A DNA stretch of 64,000 nt from Struthio camelus. Taxonomy: Eukaryota > Chordata > Aves > Struthioniformes > Struthionidae. This document shows positions 1-18,675 of this stretch, in pieces; position 1 is the first letter of the stretch; each line of letters opens with the position of its first letter. The stretch spans positions 6,324,001-6,388,000 of the forward strand of contig NC_090964.1 in the NCBI RefSeq assembly GCF_040807025.1, written 5' to 3'. The notes below the pieces were generated by a model. The model did no database searches, was not told the origin of the DNA, and saw nothing but the letters and a program-made list of their open reading frames with translations. A program made the position numbers and the translations under genes.

Positions 1-754
1 CAAACCGAGCTCCCAGGTGGTCTTGGCAAGGAGGAGCCGTCACAAGAAAAGCAGCATCCTGCAGCCCGCAGATGCAGATGCACCTCTATTTCACCCAGGC
101 TACAGCCGCCCCCTCCCTGCGCACAACGGGGAGGCCGGCATCGCAGATGACCTCCTGCTTTCTCAGCCCCAAATCTTTCCTCTCTGCCAGCAGAAGGGGT
201 TTTTCTCTTTTGGGAAAATTTGATCCCAGCTGCCCGAGGCACAGAGGCCGCACCAAGCCTCCTGCAAGGATGCAAGGTCCAGCACCCCAAAGCGAAGGCA
301 AAGAGCACGCTAAAGCTGCCTGTGAGCTCCCAATTCCTGGCTCCCATGTCCGTCGCACCGGGCCTTTGGCACGTAGCCGGCACTGTTCTCCCACCAGACA
401 GCTCACTCCTGGGACAATGTATATTTTTGCCTCCTTAGTGGTCTGACGACCTGTTTCCCATTCAGCCTATCAGATGAATGAAGAACTGTTAATTCTCTCC
501 TAGGCACTTTTACAAGACTCTCACTGAAATATCTGGATGCTTCCAACAATACAGGATTTTTATGCTTGCAGAGTGCTACACAGGCTGAAAACCCCATCTC
601 CAGGGCTGAACCCAGCTGCCGACAGTACCTGGCCTTCGGATACCCCGTTCCCTCGTGAACCAAAGGCATGCGAACCAGCAGCCTCTTCCCTGGCCAAGCC
701 CACCTCCATCCCTAGGCACCTGCTCCCCTGTAGCATCTTCCTCAAATCCCCCCC

Positions 755-915
755 TGCAACATCCCCCCTAATCCCCCACCCCAGAGCATCCCCCTAAATT
801 GCCTACCCTAGTGCATCCCCCCCTAATCCCCCACCCCAGAGCATCCCCCCAAATTGCCCACCCTAGAGCATCCTCCCAAATCACTCACCACAGAACATCC
901 CCCTAAATCCCCCCC
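755..915. repeat. C-rich tandem repeat, about 55-bp period
   Basis: The segment ctaatcccccaccccaga starts at 768 and recurs at 823, giving a 55-bp period. A third, diverged partial copy follows to about 915. Units alternate runs of C with AAATTGCC and GAGCATCC blocks. It lies about 1 kb upstream of OPRD1 and has no coding pattern. Confidence 0.7.
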
Positions 916-1406
916 AGCATCCCTCCCTCAGCCCGGAGGTCCCTGCCTGCCTCTCCATCACACTGGGGGTCCCTCTGCCCCCCAAGGACGAGCCCGAACA
1001 GCTCTGGGCTGCCCTGTGCAGTGGGGCTGGGGCAGCCCAGCCTCCCCCTCGGCCTGGGCTGTGGGTTTATTCGGGGAGGGGGGGGCGCACAGTGCTCTGG
1101 GCACCACTGCTTGGGGACCGGGATGGCAGAACCCCCCCCCAGGAGGTGATGGGGTGTCGGGGGGTTATAGCAGGAGCAAAGCAGTGGGAGAAAAGGCACA
1201 GACAGAGCTGGGGAAGGGGACAGAGCCACCCCAGCCTTGCTTTGAGGACACGGGGCTGTTTGCCCCCCCCTTCCTCCAAAGAAGCAAACCCCCCAAAGCC
1301 CCGCAATTCGCCCAGTCCCCGCTTGCACCGAGCCCGCTCCCCCCGGCCCCTCTCTCCTCCCCAGCGCCCCGGGGTGCTCGGGACCGGCTCCCGCAGCGCT
1401 CACCGC

Positions 1407-1735
1407 CCCGGGGGGGGGTGGGGGGGGACAAGGACCGGGGGGCTGGTAGGCGTCGGGAGGGGAGGAGGAAAGCAGGCAGGGATGGGGGCAGGCATGGAGG
1501 GGGCTTGGGGGAGGCAGGGACCGGTGTGGGGGCCGGCGAGGAGAGACAGGCACCGGGGAGGGGGAAGGCAAAGATTGGGGGGGGGGTTGGCAGGGAGCGG
1601 CAGGCAGCAGGGACGGCGTGGGGCGGGGGGCAGGTAGGGACCCGCGGGCAGAAAAAGAGGCAGGTCCGGCTGGCGCAGCGGGGGAGGCAGGCGTTTGGGG
1701 GGGGGGGGGGAACCGGGGGTGGGGAGGCAGGCAGG
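1407..1735 (+). other. G-run tract upstream of OPRD1, G-quadruplex potential
   Basis: The + strand carries many runs of four or more G, including runs of eight or more near 1411-1428, 1577-1587 and 1697-1711. They are separated by short loops. The tract ends shortly before the TATA-like element of OPRD1, so it lies in its proximal promoter. That it folds into quadruplexes is inference. Confidence 0.6.
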
Positions 1736-1744
1736 GCCCGGCCC

Positions 1745-1805
1745 CACGTGGCTCGCCGGGACGCGCCAGGTTGTATAAGAAATCCCAGTTCCCCCGCCCG
1801 GCTGC
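1745..1805 (+). promoter_or_regulatory. OPRD1: OPRD1 core promoter candidate
   Basis: A CACGTG E-box lies at 1745-1750 and a TATA-like GTATAAGA at 1773-1780. This puts a start site near 1800-1810 and leaves about a 120-nt 5' UTR before the ATG at 1929. The surroundings are CpG-dense. Motif spacing is the only evidence. Confidence 0.45.
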
Positions 1806-1928
1806 GGGGAGGCGGCGGCGGGGCGGCGCGCTCGGCGGCGGCGGCGGCGGGGCTCGAACCCGCGGCGCTCGGATGCGCGCGGCGGCCCGGGCGGGCTGCG
1901 CGCGGGCACCGCGGCCTCCCGCAGAGCC

Positions 1929-9364
<7,436 letters not shown>

Positions 9365-11639
9365 CTAGACATGGAAAGCCACCAGTGGGGCTGCCGGGGC
9401 CGGAGAGGGGACGACCTGCACTCAGAAGTGACTCAGGTCACCACCACGGAGCTCTAGCAGAGCCGGCACAGGGAACGGTGGCGCAGGGACTGCTCGATAA
9501 CGCTGCTGTTCTTCATTCTGACTGAAAGCAAGTGACTGCAAAGACCTTTTTTTCCCCTGGAGCATCCAGGACAGTGGGGAATCGGGACTCGCAGAGTGAC
9601 GAGGGGAAAGGACTCAAACCAGAAGCAACCTGCCCGTGCGGGGCTGGGATGCCCGCAGCAGGACCCCAGCCCCTCTGCTGCTGCTCCCGGGGAAAGCCAG
9701 CAGCCCAGTTCCCCCCTGGCCAGAGCTGTCTCCAAACATGTAGCTAACGGCGAAGCCCAAACAGCCTTTGATGCCCTGATTGCAAACTGCAGAGTCGTCT
9801 GCACCGCATGCACTCAATAGTTAGGATGTCCTTCTGGCACGACTGCGCGGTGGGAACAACCGAGGGCAAAGCCCACCATCCCGATGGTCCCAGTGCTGGG
9901 GTTGCTGCAATCTGCTCAGGTGCCGCTGCCGAGTCTGGTGCAAACGCCCCGGTGCAAAGCGCTCGGCAGCTGCTGGCTCTTGCAACGCAGCCACAAAATC
10001 GGCTGGAGAGGTAGCGCCCATCCGGCGGGGCCAGGGACGCCCGCGAGGGCGGCTGGCACCCAGCTCACCTGGCGGCACGGCCCGATCCTGCCTCTCCCAG
10101 CGCAGGCTCCAGATCCATATCAGAAATCTTCCTGGAGCCCTTCAAACCGGGACCAGCCCCCGAGGACAACTTCCTACTGTCGATGTTATCGCTGTTTTAT
10201 TTGGAGCTCTCTACTGGCAGCCAGGGCAGCCCCCTGCGTAGTCACGAAAATACAGACATCCCCGGGGTACGGGGATGGAGCAGAGCGCGTCCCTGGCTCA
10301 TCCGCCGTCCCCCGGAGCCAGGCACCCAGGCCAAATTCCCCAAGTCTGGCACCGGCCCGCGTGGCCGGCGGGGTCGATCCGTGTTAGCGGGGCGGCTCCG
10401 CGGGAGAGGAGCTGACGCCCGATGGGAGAACGATGCAAATTCAGCCCGCCGGACCCCAGAGCTACCCGCTGCTCCCAACAAACACACAACACATCCGGGA
10501 AGCATCCCCCGGCCATTCCTCTTTTACGTGCGAACCCCAAATCCGAAGCGCTCTGTAATCATTACAGCAATAGTTCACGCTCAAAGACGGGCATCCCAGC
10601 AGCCCCGTCGAGGAGGCATCGCTTCACCCAGCCGGGAAACCCTGCAAAAACCGCCCGGCCCCTCGCAGCAGCGTGGCAGGAGCCTGAGCGAACGGACCGA
10701 GAGCCCCGGTGACGCGGAGCGGTCGCGCCGCCTCTCTCGGCGAGGAGCGGGGCGCTGCAGGATGGTCCTCTCCCACCCGGCGCCAGAGACACCCAAGGCG
10801 AGGTCTCCTTGCAGGAGCGATCCCGGGCGCCGGGGGAGCTTCTCAGTAGCGCTAAGGCGATGAGCGTGGAGCGGCCGCGCCGGAGCAGCCAGCCCCTCGC
10901 TTTCCCAAAGGGAACATTTAGTTTAGAGTTTAGAAAAGGGTAAAATAACAAATGGATGGAGCTGGCGGAGGTCGGGAGGTGCGAACCCTGGCGGGGAACG
11001 GGCTCCTTCGCTTCCTCCACCCGCTACCCCGGCGGCTCCAGGGACGCGGAGGGTAACTCAGAAGTACAGGGTGGATGGGACATAGCAACGGGCAACGTCC
11101 ACGAGCCTGGGGCCGGACTTGGAGCGACGGACGCGCTGAGATTTTCCTGGCAGAGAGGCTTGGAAAAGCCAGAAGAAATAGCATTTTTTTCCTTAGGAAA
11201 AGACAGGAAGCAATACAGTCAAAGAAAACGGCCATCATTCTGTAATCACGCAGCTGGGGACCGAAGCCGCGTCAGCTCTATCCGCCCTGGGAAAGCACCC
11301 GCGGGGCCGCGGCCGGCGCGAGGGCAGAGGTTTCACGCTCAGCGCTGCTCTGGATCGACTCCACATCTTTGCAAGCAACCAGCCCGAGGGCAAAACTTCC
11401 CGGAGGAGCCGCTGGCCGGCGAGCTCTGGACTGCATTATCCGCTGCAGCTCGGGCTAAATGAGAACAGATGGGTCCTGCCGGCCTTCCGCTCTCTGCATC
11501 ACCGGCCGCCGCCACGTCCGGCTCCGAAGCCGGCCCCAACCAGCGGCCGCGAGCAGCGCTGTTGCCTTCCTCTCACCTTCGCGCAGCGGCGTCTGCGGCC
11601 GCGAGGTCAAACGGGCCACAAAAGCCGGGGCTGGCAGGC

Positions 11640-11800
11640 AGCGGTAATAGCTTTTATTGGACAAATTGATGCTGCCGGAGGAAGCAGACGAGCGTCCGGG
11701 TGCACCTGGGGCTCGCAGGCTTGAACGAGAGGCTGGGTTGTGTCTCTGTTTTTTCCAGCCGCATCAATTTAGCCTAATAAAGGACATTACTTCTCTTTAT
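11640..11800. promoter_or_regulatory. AT-rich island with homeodomain-like sites
   Basis: It contains GTAATAGC, TTTTATTGGACAAATTGATG and ATCAATTTAGCCTAATAAAG between GC-rich flanks. A TTTTATTGG-type Hox/Cdx-like core and an inverted ATCAATTT/AAATTGAT pair are visible. Function is inferred from composition alone. Confidence 0.3.
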
Positions 11801-14429
11801 GAGCCGTACCTTCCTGCAGCGCTTTCGGGCTGCCTGCAGAAATCGCAGCCTCTCCGTTTCGAAGGCAGAGCCGCCGAGGCAGCCCAAAGCGATTGCTTTT
11901 TTAGAAAGGACAAAATGGGGCGAAATTGCCCATTTGCAGCTTAAAAAAAATGAGCTGCCACCGAAGCGCGCGAGCAATCTGCCTGGCCTCCTGGTGCAGC
12001 GGGTACGGGAGGACGAGCAGGATTGGCCCCGTTGCAGGAATGAGGATGAAAATCCCCGCGGCAGAAGCTGGGGCGCTGCCTAGCAGGATAAATCCCCGTC
12101 GGAGATTTCTTCTTGCGCCAAGAAGAGACCGGGGCCCTCGGCACGGCCGCGGCAGCTCCAGCAAGCCCGGCCCGGCCGAGGCCAAGCCCATCACCCACGA
12201 AGCTTTCGGTGATTTTAAAGTATGGTAAAAGGCTTTGAGTCAATCCCTTTTAAACTCACACACGCTCTGGCAGCGCGCGGGAGCCCGAGCCGCAGCAAGA
12301 ACGGACCGGCCCAAGAGAAAGCAGAAGAGGAATTGAACCTTGTTTCTGCCCCAGGAGCAAGGAATCAAAAAAATCAAGACACCTACTGGGAAAGGCAGAG
12401 GCTTGTTGAAGTTAATTTGTTAATCGCTTGATGCAGCTCTGCCACATCTTGCAGTTTTATCCTGTCTTAGCAAACGCTTCCTCTAATGCCCCAGCTCCTG
12501 TAGTCACACAGTTGCAGAAAAATCACAGCCGCTCTCAGTTTAGGTCAGGTTTTGCTTAATAAAAAGAAAGAATATTCACGGCAAATGACAAATACCACAT
12601 TTTTAACAATACAGACTTTGAGCATCAACCAACTAATGATTTTGACAGTGCCCCAGCAGGTACACGAGGGTCGATCCGGCTTCCCCTCGCGACAGCGCCC
12701 TTCCCAAAAGCAGCTCCTCCGGCCACCGGTCGGGCTGGGGAACGGGGTGAATCCCAGCAAAGCAAACGGCCGCTGGGAGCTCGCGGCCGCCCCGCAGCTG
12801 GGGTGCCGCAGGGCACCGGGACCGGCGGCCGCGCAGAGACCGCACCGCCGGCTGTACCCAACTGCACGTCTCTGTATACATATATATATGTACATCTCTT
12901 TCTGCCTATAAATATATGGAGTTAAAGTGACTTCCAGTCGAGCCAGTTCCCCCCCCCCCCCCCCCGCTAGCAGCCTGCAACTGTGCGTGTGATGGAGCAA
13001 GGACTCCTGGCCAATTTGCAAGACCGGTCAGGTCTGCAGGACTTGGCCCTTTTTAAGTGCTTGAGCTCATATTTCTAGCCCCAGGCCTCGCAGTTCTGGG
13101 ATTTTGATGGCATTTCTGTATTGGAAATGATGCTTTCTAGAAAAAAAAAATAAAACACAGCAAAGAGTCTCCAGCTGTCCTTGGCTTCTCGGGCACCAAG
13201 CGAGCACGGCGCGGCTCAGGGCACGTTTCGTTTCGGGGGGCAGGAGGCTTTATGGCTCGGACGAGGCGCTAACACTGGGGTCGCAGATATCAACACGGTG
13301 GGGGGGAAAAAATAAACAACCAAAAAACCCCAGAGCCCGGGTGGCCGGAGAGGGGGATGCTCAGCCCGGCTGGAGGAGGGAGGCAGCAGGGGAGGTTGTG
13401 CCCCGCTGAGCTGAGCCTGCACCTTGCAGCTGCGAGGGAGCCGCGGACCCTCCGGCGTTCGCTCCGCTCCCCCAGACGCCTTCGTTTCCAGCCTTGCTCA
13501 ACAGCGGGAGGAGGGGGAAGGGAAGCAGGAGGGTTTTAATAACCATCAGTCCCAGCTCCGATTAAAATTGCAAGCGTAAATGAGACAACCGTCCCCGAGG
13601 GCGAGCTGGTACCGATGGGAACAAGGCTGCATGGAGGAGCTCCTGATTTCGAAGGAAACCGTGGCCAAGCCCGGGGCCGTTGGAGCCGCGGCGGGAGCGG
13701 AGCTGGCCGGTGCCCGGTCCCCCCGCTCGGTCCGCGGGGTCAGCCCGGCACAGCCGGCTCCGGTTCAGCTCTGCAAATCTCAAAGCACTAATCTTTCAAC
13801 CCGGTTTAAGTGCTTCGCGTTGTCACGCATGACGGCTCCTCGGGGACAGACGCGGCCTCCCCCCCGGTGCCCCTCGGCCAGCCCAGCCGCCGCGCCAGAA
13901 TAAATCAGGGCTCCTCACTCCCAGAGGGCGGCAGGGCATCGCCGGCCGTGCTCCAAAGCCCCGAGGGAAAACCCAGGGCTGAGAGACCGGCTCCAACCCT
14001 GCTCTGAACCGGGGCCGATCCCCATGGGCACTTGCTGCCATTTTAGCTTCGCTGGAGAGCTGTCTTCAACCGTATGAAAGTAATAAAAACAGAGTTTTCA
14101 CACCAGCTGCCTCTCGGCCAGCAAACTCCAGCACGTGCCTGGTGGCGGTCCCTCGCCATCCTTTAAAAAATCACTTTAGTCTCATGGGCCGGCTACGGTC
14201 AGAGATAGGACAGGGCAGACAAGCAATGTCCTTCTTTGAGTGGGATTAGATCAACTTTTGAAAACCCTCAGGCAGTGGGAAAATCCACCCCTGCCTTCGT
14301 GACACCTCTCACCTCTCCGTAATATGCGCCTCTTCGCAGTGACCCCTTTTGCTCGGGTTATTTTGCAGACCCTGGCAGTCAAAAGCCTTTGCACTGAATC
14401 GGCGACGTGCAAGGAGTCGCTGCTGCAGG

Positions 14430-14660
14430 TCATCAAGACAGAGTTTTATTTTAATAGCCCAGTCATTCAGACTTTGGCCCAAATTAAATTTGTAATTTAA
14501 ATGCAAATGAGGATTTAGTGCAAATGCAACGGAGTGGGGTGCTGGAGCCTGTAACTCTGCTCCCGCTTAATAAGACTTTGGATATTAAAGTATTTATCAC
14601 TTCTGCCATGGCAATTTATGAAGTGTTTTGCGAGTTCCCGAAGACCGGGAGGATACGGGG
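14430..14660. promoter_or_regulatory. Candidate conserved enhancer with POU octamer
   Basis: This AT-rich stretch holds a perfect octamer ATGCAAAT at 14501-14508 and a second GCAAATGC at about 14520. It also has AAATTAAATTTGTAATTTAA just before, and CTTAATAAG and ATATTAAAG downstream. Dense homeodomain/POU sites in GC-rich surroundings are typical of vertebrate developmental enhancers. Conservation was not tested. Confidence 0.4.
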
Positions 14661-14934
14661 CGAACAAGCGATGAGATTAGACAGGAGCAGATCCACACGC
14701 CTTTCTGCCCTGCTGAGCAATCCGGCTGGTCGGAGCTCGCGCGCTGCCGGCTGGAAGACGACGGCTTTGAGTGAGGCGGCGAGGACGGAGGGGAGACCCG
14801 CTCGAGCTGGAGCCGGGGAGGCAGGATGCGGCCCCGGGGCGCACGGCATCCGAGACGCCGGCCAAGAGACAGCAACTTGCAGGCGGACGGACCGTCCTCC
14901 CGCGCAGTCGAAAGATATTTCCGCGTAACGTCTC

Positions 14935-15140
14935 TGCAGCCTAATAACACATTTGCTTTTGCAGGGAGCATTCTTTTTTGATTAATCAGTCACATAACTA
15001 ACCCTAATGTAACAGGCTTTATTCTTACACATGTGATTAATTACCCATCCGCCTGTTTCTTTGTCTGCATCTCGGGTCTGGACCGACTCCGTAATTGCAT
15101 TACTATGCATATGGAAATGACTCGATCTGCCTTTCCTGGC
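14935..15140. promoter_or_regulatory. Candidate conserved enhancer, TAAT-rich
   Basis: It contains CTAATAACAC, TGATTAATCA (palindromic homeodomain dimer site, about 14979), GTGATTAATTAC (about 15031), GTAATTGCATTA (about 15091) and the POU-like ATGCATATG (15105-15113). It has no coding potential. The motif density is the highest in the intergenic region. Confidence 0.45.
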
Positions 15141-15614
15141 GGAGGTTCAGGAGACACCTTCTCCCACCCCTTCGCCAGAGGAACCTGCAACGCGTTCGGG
15201 CTCCCAGGCCTGAAGGGACGCTTCTTGACTTGCAATGCATCATTTAAAACAACAACAACAAAATCCAGCATGAATAATTACTAGGGATTTTTCTTCCCCC
15301 CGCCCCATATAGTTGTGCTCAACTTGTGCTGCCTTACTGCAGAGTAAAAGCAGCATCGCGCCGAGGGGGCAGGAGGAGGGCTGCCGTTCGCCCGTCGCCC
15401 CGCAGCACGACCCGAACCAAGCGGACAATTTTGCCTCTGTGTTTGGATCGAAGCCGGGAGGCAAGGCAGGACCTCAGCAGCCTGGGCAGGGGGCAGAGAG
15501 CTCTGCGTGTCGCTGTTTCGGCCCAATTCCCGACCCCGGAGACCACCGACGCGCTCCTCTGCTGGCAGCCGAACCCATATATATATATGTACACACCGGG
15601 ATATACCAGCCCGG

Positions 15615-15800
15615 TTGGTATAGAGAAAGAGATTTTTTTTTTTAATTAAAAAGATAGCAAGGCGATAATGAGGATAAAGCGGAAGGAGAGACTTTGATGC
15701 CGCAAGATTCAATATTGGCATGAGGAAGGACAGCTTTGTTGCCGGAAGGTAACCCTGGATTTGCAAAAAAACCCAAAGTCTTTGGAATTAATTAAGCGAG
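15615..15800. promoter_or_regulatory. Candidate enhancer with GATA-like and SOX/TCF-like motifs
   Basis: TTAATTAAAA is followed by AGATAG, CGATAATGAGGATAAAG (two GATA cores), CTTTGATG, TTCAATATTGGCATG, CTTTGTTG and GGAATTAATTAAG. The block is AT-rich between GC-rich flanks. Enhancer function is inference. Confidence 0.35.
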
Positions 15801-16257
15801 GGGGGTTAGGGGAGGCGCTGGAGAGAGACCATGGCACGGCTCTTAAAAGCTGCCAGGGAAGCTGCTGAGCCCATCGCCACCTCGCTCATCGGCAACGGTT
15901 TCCCCACACCCTGAGACCGCCGGCATCGGATGCTCCGTCCCGCTCGGTGCCTCAGTTTCCCCCAGGCCAAGAGGGAATCGCCCTGCTCCTCGGCCCCCAG
16001 GACCAGACATTGTCCCAGCGGGGCTGGACCGGGCACCCATGGGAGGCCCCGGCGGACGGCACGCTCTGCCCGGCTCCCCGCCACCTCGAGCCCATGGGCT
16101 CCGGCTAACCACGGCGCTTTGCACAACGGAGCTCGAGAAAAACATCAGATTTTGCAGCCGTTTCACGCGGTCGGAACAGCGCAGTCGCCAGCCTCTCTCC
16201 TTCGGCTGCAGATCCATCGTTAAAGACGAGCGCAGCCTGATGCGCTGCAGAAGGTAG

Positions 16258-16380
16258 TTTTAATTAGTCAATTCCCAAAGCCCAAAGGAAAAAAAATACA
16301 TATATCTCAAATCACATTGCACTGCCAGCAGGAAACTTTGCAATAATTAAAGCTTGTTTCCTATTTGAGGTGGGAAAGGA
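16258..16380. promoter_or_regulatory. AT-rich island, homeodomain-like motifs
   Basis: TTTTAATTAGTCAATTCC and GCAATAATTAAAGC lie about 70 bp apart in an AT-rich patch. It has the same character as the neighbouring islands. Confidence 0.3.
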
Positions 16381-17014
16381 GAGGCAAGAAATCATCTCAG
16401 CATCTCCTAAACTGCACCAGCTTGAAGACAGACACAATTCTCCCCCTTGCCGGTCCTTCGGGAGACTTGCACAGGTAGATGTTTTTGCACCCCAAAAAGC
16501 AGCATAGGAAAAACAAAGCAAAGGAAGAAAACAAAAAGACTCCCTGTTGCTCAAACAACACACGAAGTGCTTTTACCCCAGAGGCAGGAGAGCTTCACGA
16601 CGCAACAGCTCATCCTCCGCGGATGCTGAAAGCCAAAAATCCCACGTGCCGATTAGCTTTCGTCTGCAAACTAAAAAAGCATACTTATGCACGTGAATAG
16701 TCGCGGGAGGGAAGGGGGAGCGCAGGAACCGCGTGAGCAGGGACCCGAGGAGGCCAGCGGGCACCCGCAGGGCACCTGCAAAAGCCACCGGCCGGGGCCC
16801 GGCTCGGACCACGCGAGGGGGCCTCGGTTTGCTGCCGACCCAAACGTACAGCCCGAGGGGCAGATTTCCTGGCTGCCGAGAGCCAAAACATCCCGCACGA
16901 CCCGACGCATGGCGGTGTCTCGGAGTCACGCCGAAGCCGGAGTGGGGATCCCACCCCAGGGTCCGGATTCACCCTCCCACCGCATCCGTTCGCCATCCCC
17001 TCCACGTGCTGAGC

Positions 17015-17235
17015 TGCCAGCACATTAATGAGATGTTTCCCTTTCCTCAATTAAGCTGTTTTCCTTCCCCCACCCTCTTCCCCCTCTGCAGGGGCTTAAT
17101 CCTTCCCCCAATTTCGAGCGTTTCCCATTCAAGTGTCACTCCAGCTCCCAAGACAAAGGGAGCTGATTCATCGACGTCGTTAATTTTAAGCTCCCTATTG
17201 TTCACGCTATTGTTCTTCCCCTCCTTGTTTTCCCC
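17015..17235. promoter_or_regulatory. Candidate enhancer with ATTAATGAG and paired SOX-like sites
   Basis: ATTAATGAG lies at 17024-17032 and TCAATTAAGC at about 17048. A doubled CTATTGTTC / CTATTGTTC (about 17198 and 17209) resembles two SOX sites one helical turn apart. The region is non-coding with pyrimidine-rich spacers. Confidence 0.35.
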
Positions 17236-18374
17236 TCTTGCTTGAACAGCCTCCTCTCTAAAATGTCAACCGGCTCTTTATTTGCAAGGGGATGTTTGCC
17301 CCCTTCCAGGACCAAGCCTAAAGGGTGGCTGGACAAGATGGGGAAAGATCACAGCTCATTCCCGGGTCCTTCGCACGCTGCCCCCATGGAGGTGCTACCT
17401 CCGCCTGGACCCTGCGTGGCTGGAGAGCCGGGAAACGCTTCCCAAAAAAGAGGAGGGAACCACAGTGTGGCCGGTGAGAAGGGACGAACCGACCCCCGGC
17501 TAAGAGGCCGGGGAGGGGATCTGCTCTTTCCCGCACGTTCGAGGTGATCGATCGTTCCCAGGAAACGGAGTAGGGCGACCGGGAGGGTTTTCACAACTCG
17601 CCAGCAGGCAAGTCGATACAGCATTAATGAGCAAGAGACCTTCACCAGCACCAAGGAAATGAGAGAAAAACCCCACGCGGCAGAAGGGATGAGAAACCCT
17701 CCCTCTCCCCCCTGCCCCGAGCCGAGCAGGTCCACGCTCCTCGGGGAGAAGACTCCTCAGATACCACCTCTGCCCACCATGAGGGCTTTTTCCAGTGCAG
17801 CTTTGCACCATCAAACACACAGGATGGGGAGGACGAGGAGGGTCCAGGAACAGCATGTTCCCCATCTGCTACGTGCTGAAAGCAATGACTGACGGGGAGC
17901 AAGGCTGGGGCTTGCTGGGGAAGGGCCGAGCACGCGGCACCTCGGCTCGGCCGGGCTCTCCCGGGGCCGCAGCTGCCTCAAACGCATCGCGTCTGTGCAA
18001 GTCCTTGCACGGGAACGGGGTGAGCTCACGCCCCTACACCAAGATGAGTTTTGTCCTTCCTAAGGACATTTTCTACAGGGGCTGGAACAGGCCATTTACA
18101 GACTCTCTTTTCCTTACCTTTTTCGGGAGGGTTTCACCAAAGCCCTCAAACTCCCCGAGGCCCCAAGCCTGGACCAAAGCCCCAGATTTACCAGCAATTT
18201 AGCCCACCTGCATCTAACCCCACAGCCCAGCACTGCCAGGACCGGAGATGTCTCCCACCCGAGCTCGGCTGAGCAAAGAGCCGCTCTCGGCGGGGGCCGG
18301 CAGATATTCCTGCAGCCCGAGCAGCCAGCGTGGCTTGTCAGCATCACCCCATCCGCACAACGCCGGAGGATTCC

Positions 18375-18675
18375 CATGTCTCCCTTTATTAAATCTCTCT
18401 GCACTTATTAGCTATAAATAGACCGGCGATGTTTAAAGTGAGGCGCGTGGATACGCGCACAGACGCACATCCAAAAAGGGAACAGCCTAAATAGGACTTT
18501 GTGCAGAGGCCGACGCAGCCATCTATGTCACTGCGGCGCTAACGGGCTTGGAAAAGGGTTTCAAAGCAAGTGGCGGGGTGGCTTGGGTTTTTTTTTTTCC
18601 CCCTCGCTGGAAGGGATATAATAACAACAGTGCTGTTTTTGGAAACGAGTTATTAACATTTCCATGAGCTTGTCC
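18375..18675. promoter_or_regulatory. Candidate enhancer with a perfect MEF2 site
   Basis: CTATAAATAG at 18412-18421 is a perfect MEF2 consensus (CTA-W4-TAG). CCTTTATTAAA lies before it, and CCTAAATAGG (CArG-like), GATATAATAACAACAG and GTTATTAACATT lie after it. A MEF2 plus CArG pairing suggests a muscle or neuronal enhancer. It could also be chance. Confidence 0.4.

Noticed and set aside
12951-12967. C homopolymer as a possible i-motif or assembly join
   Set aside because: A single C-run among many simple repeats. Nothing around it suggests more.
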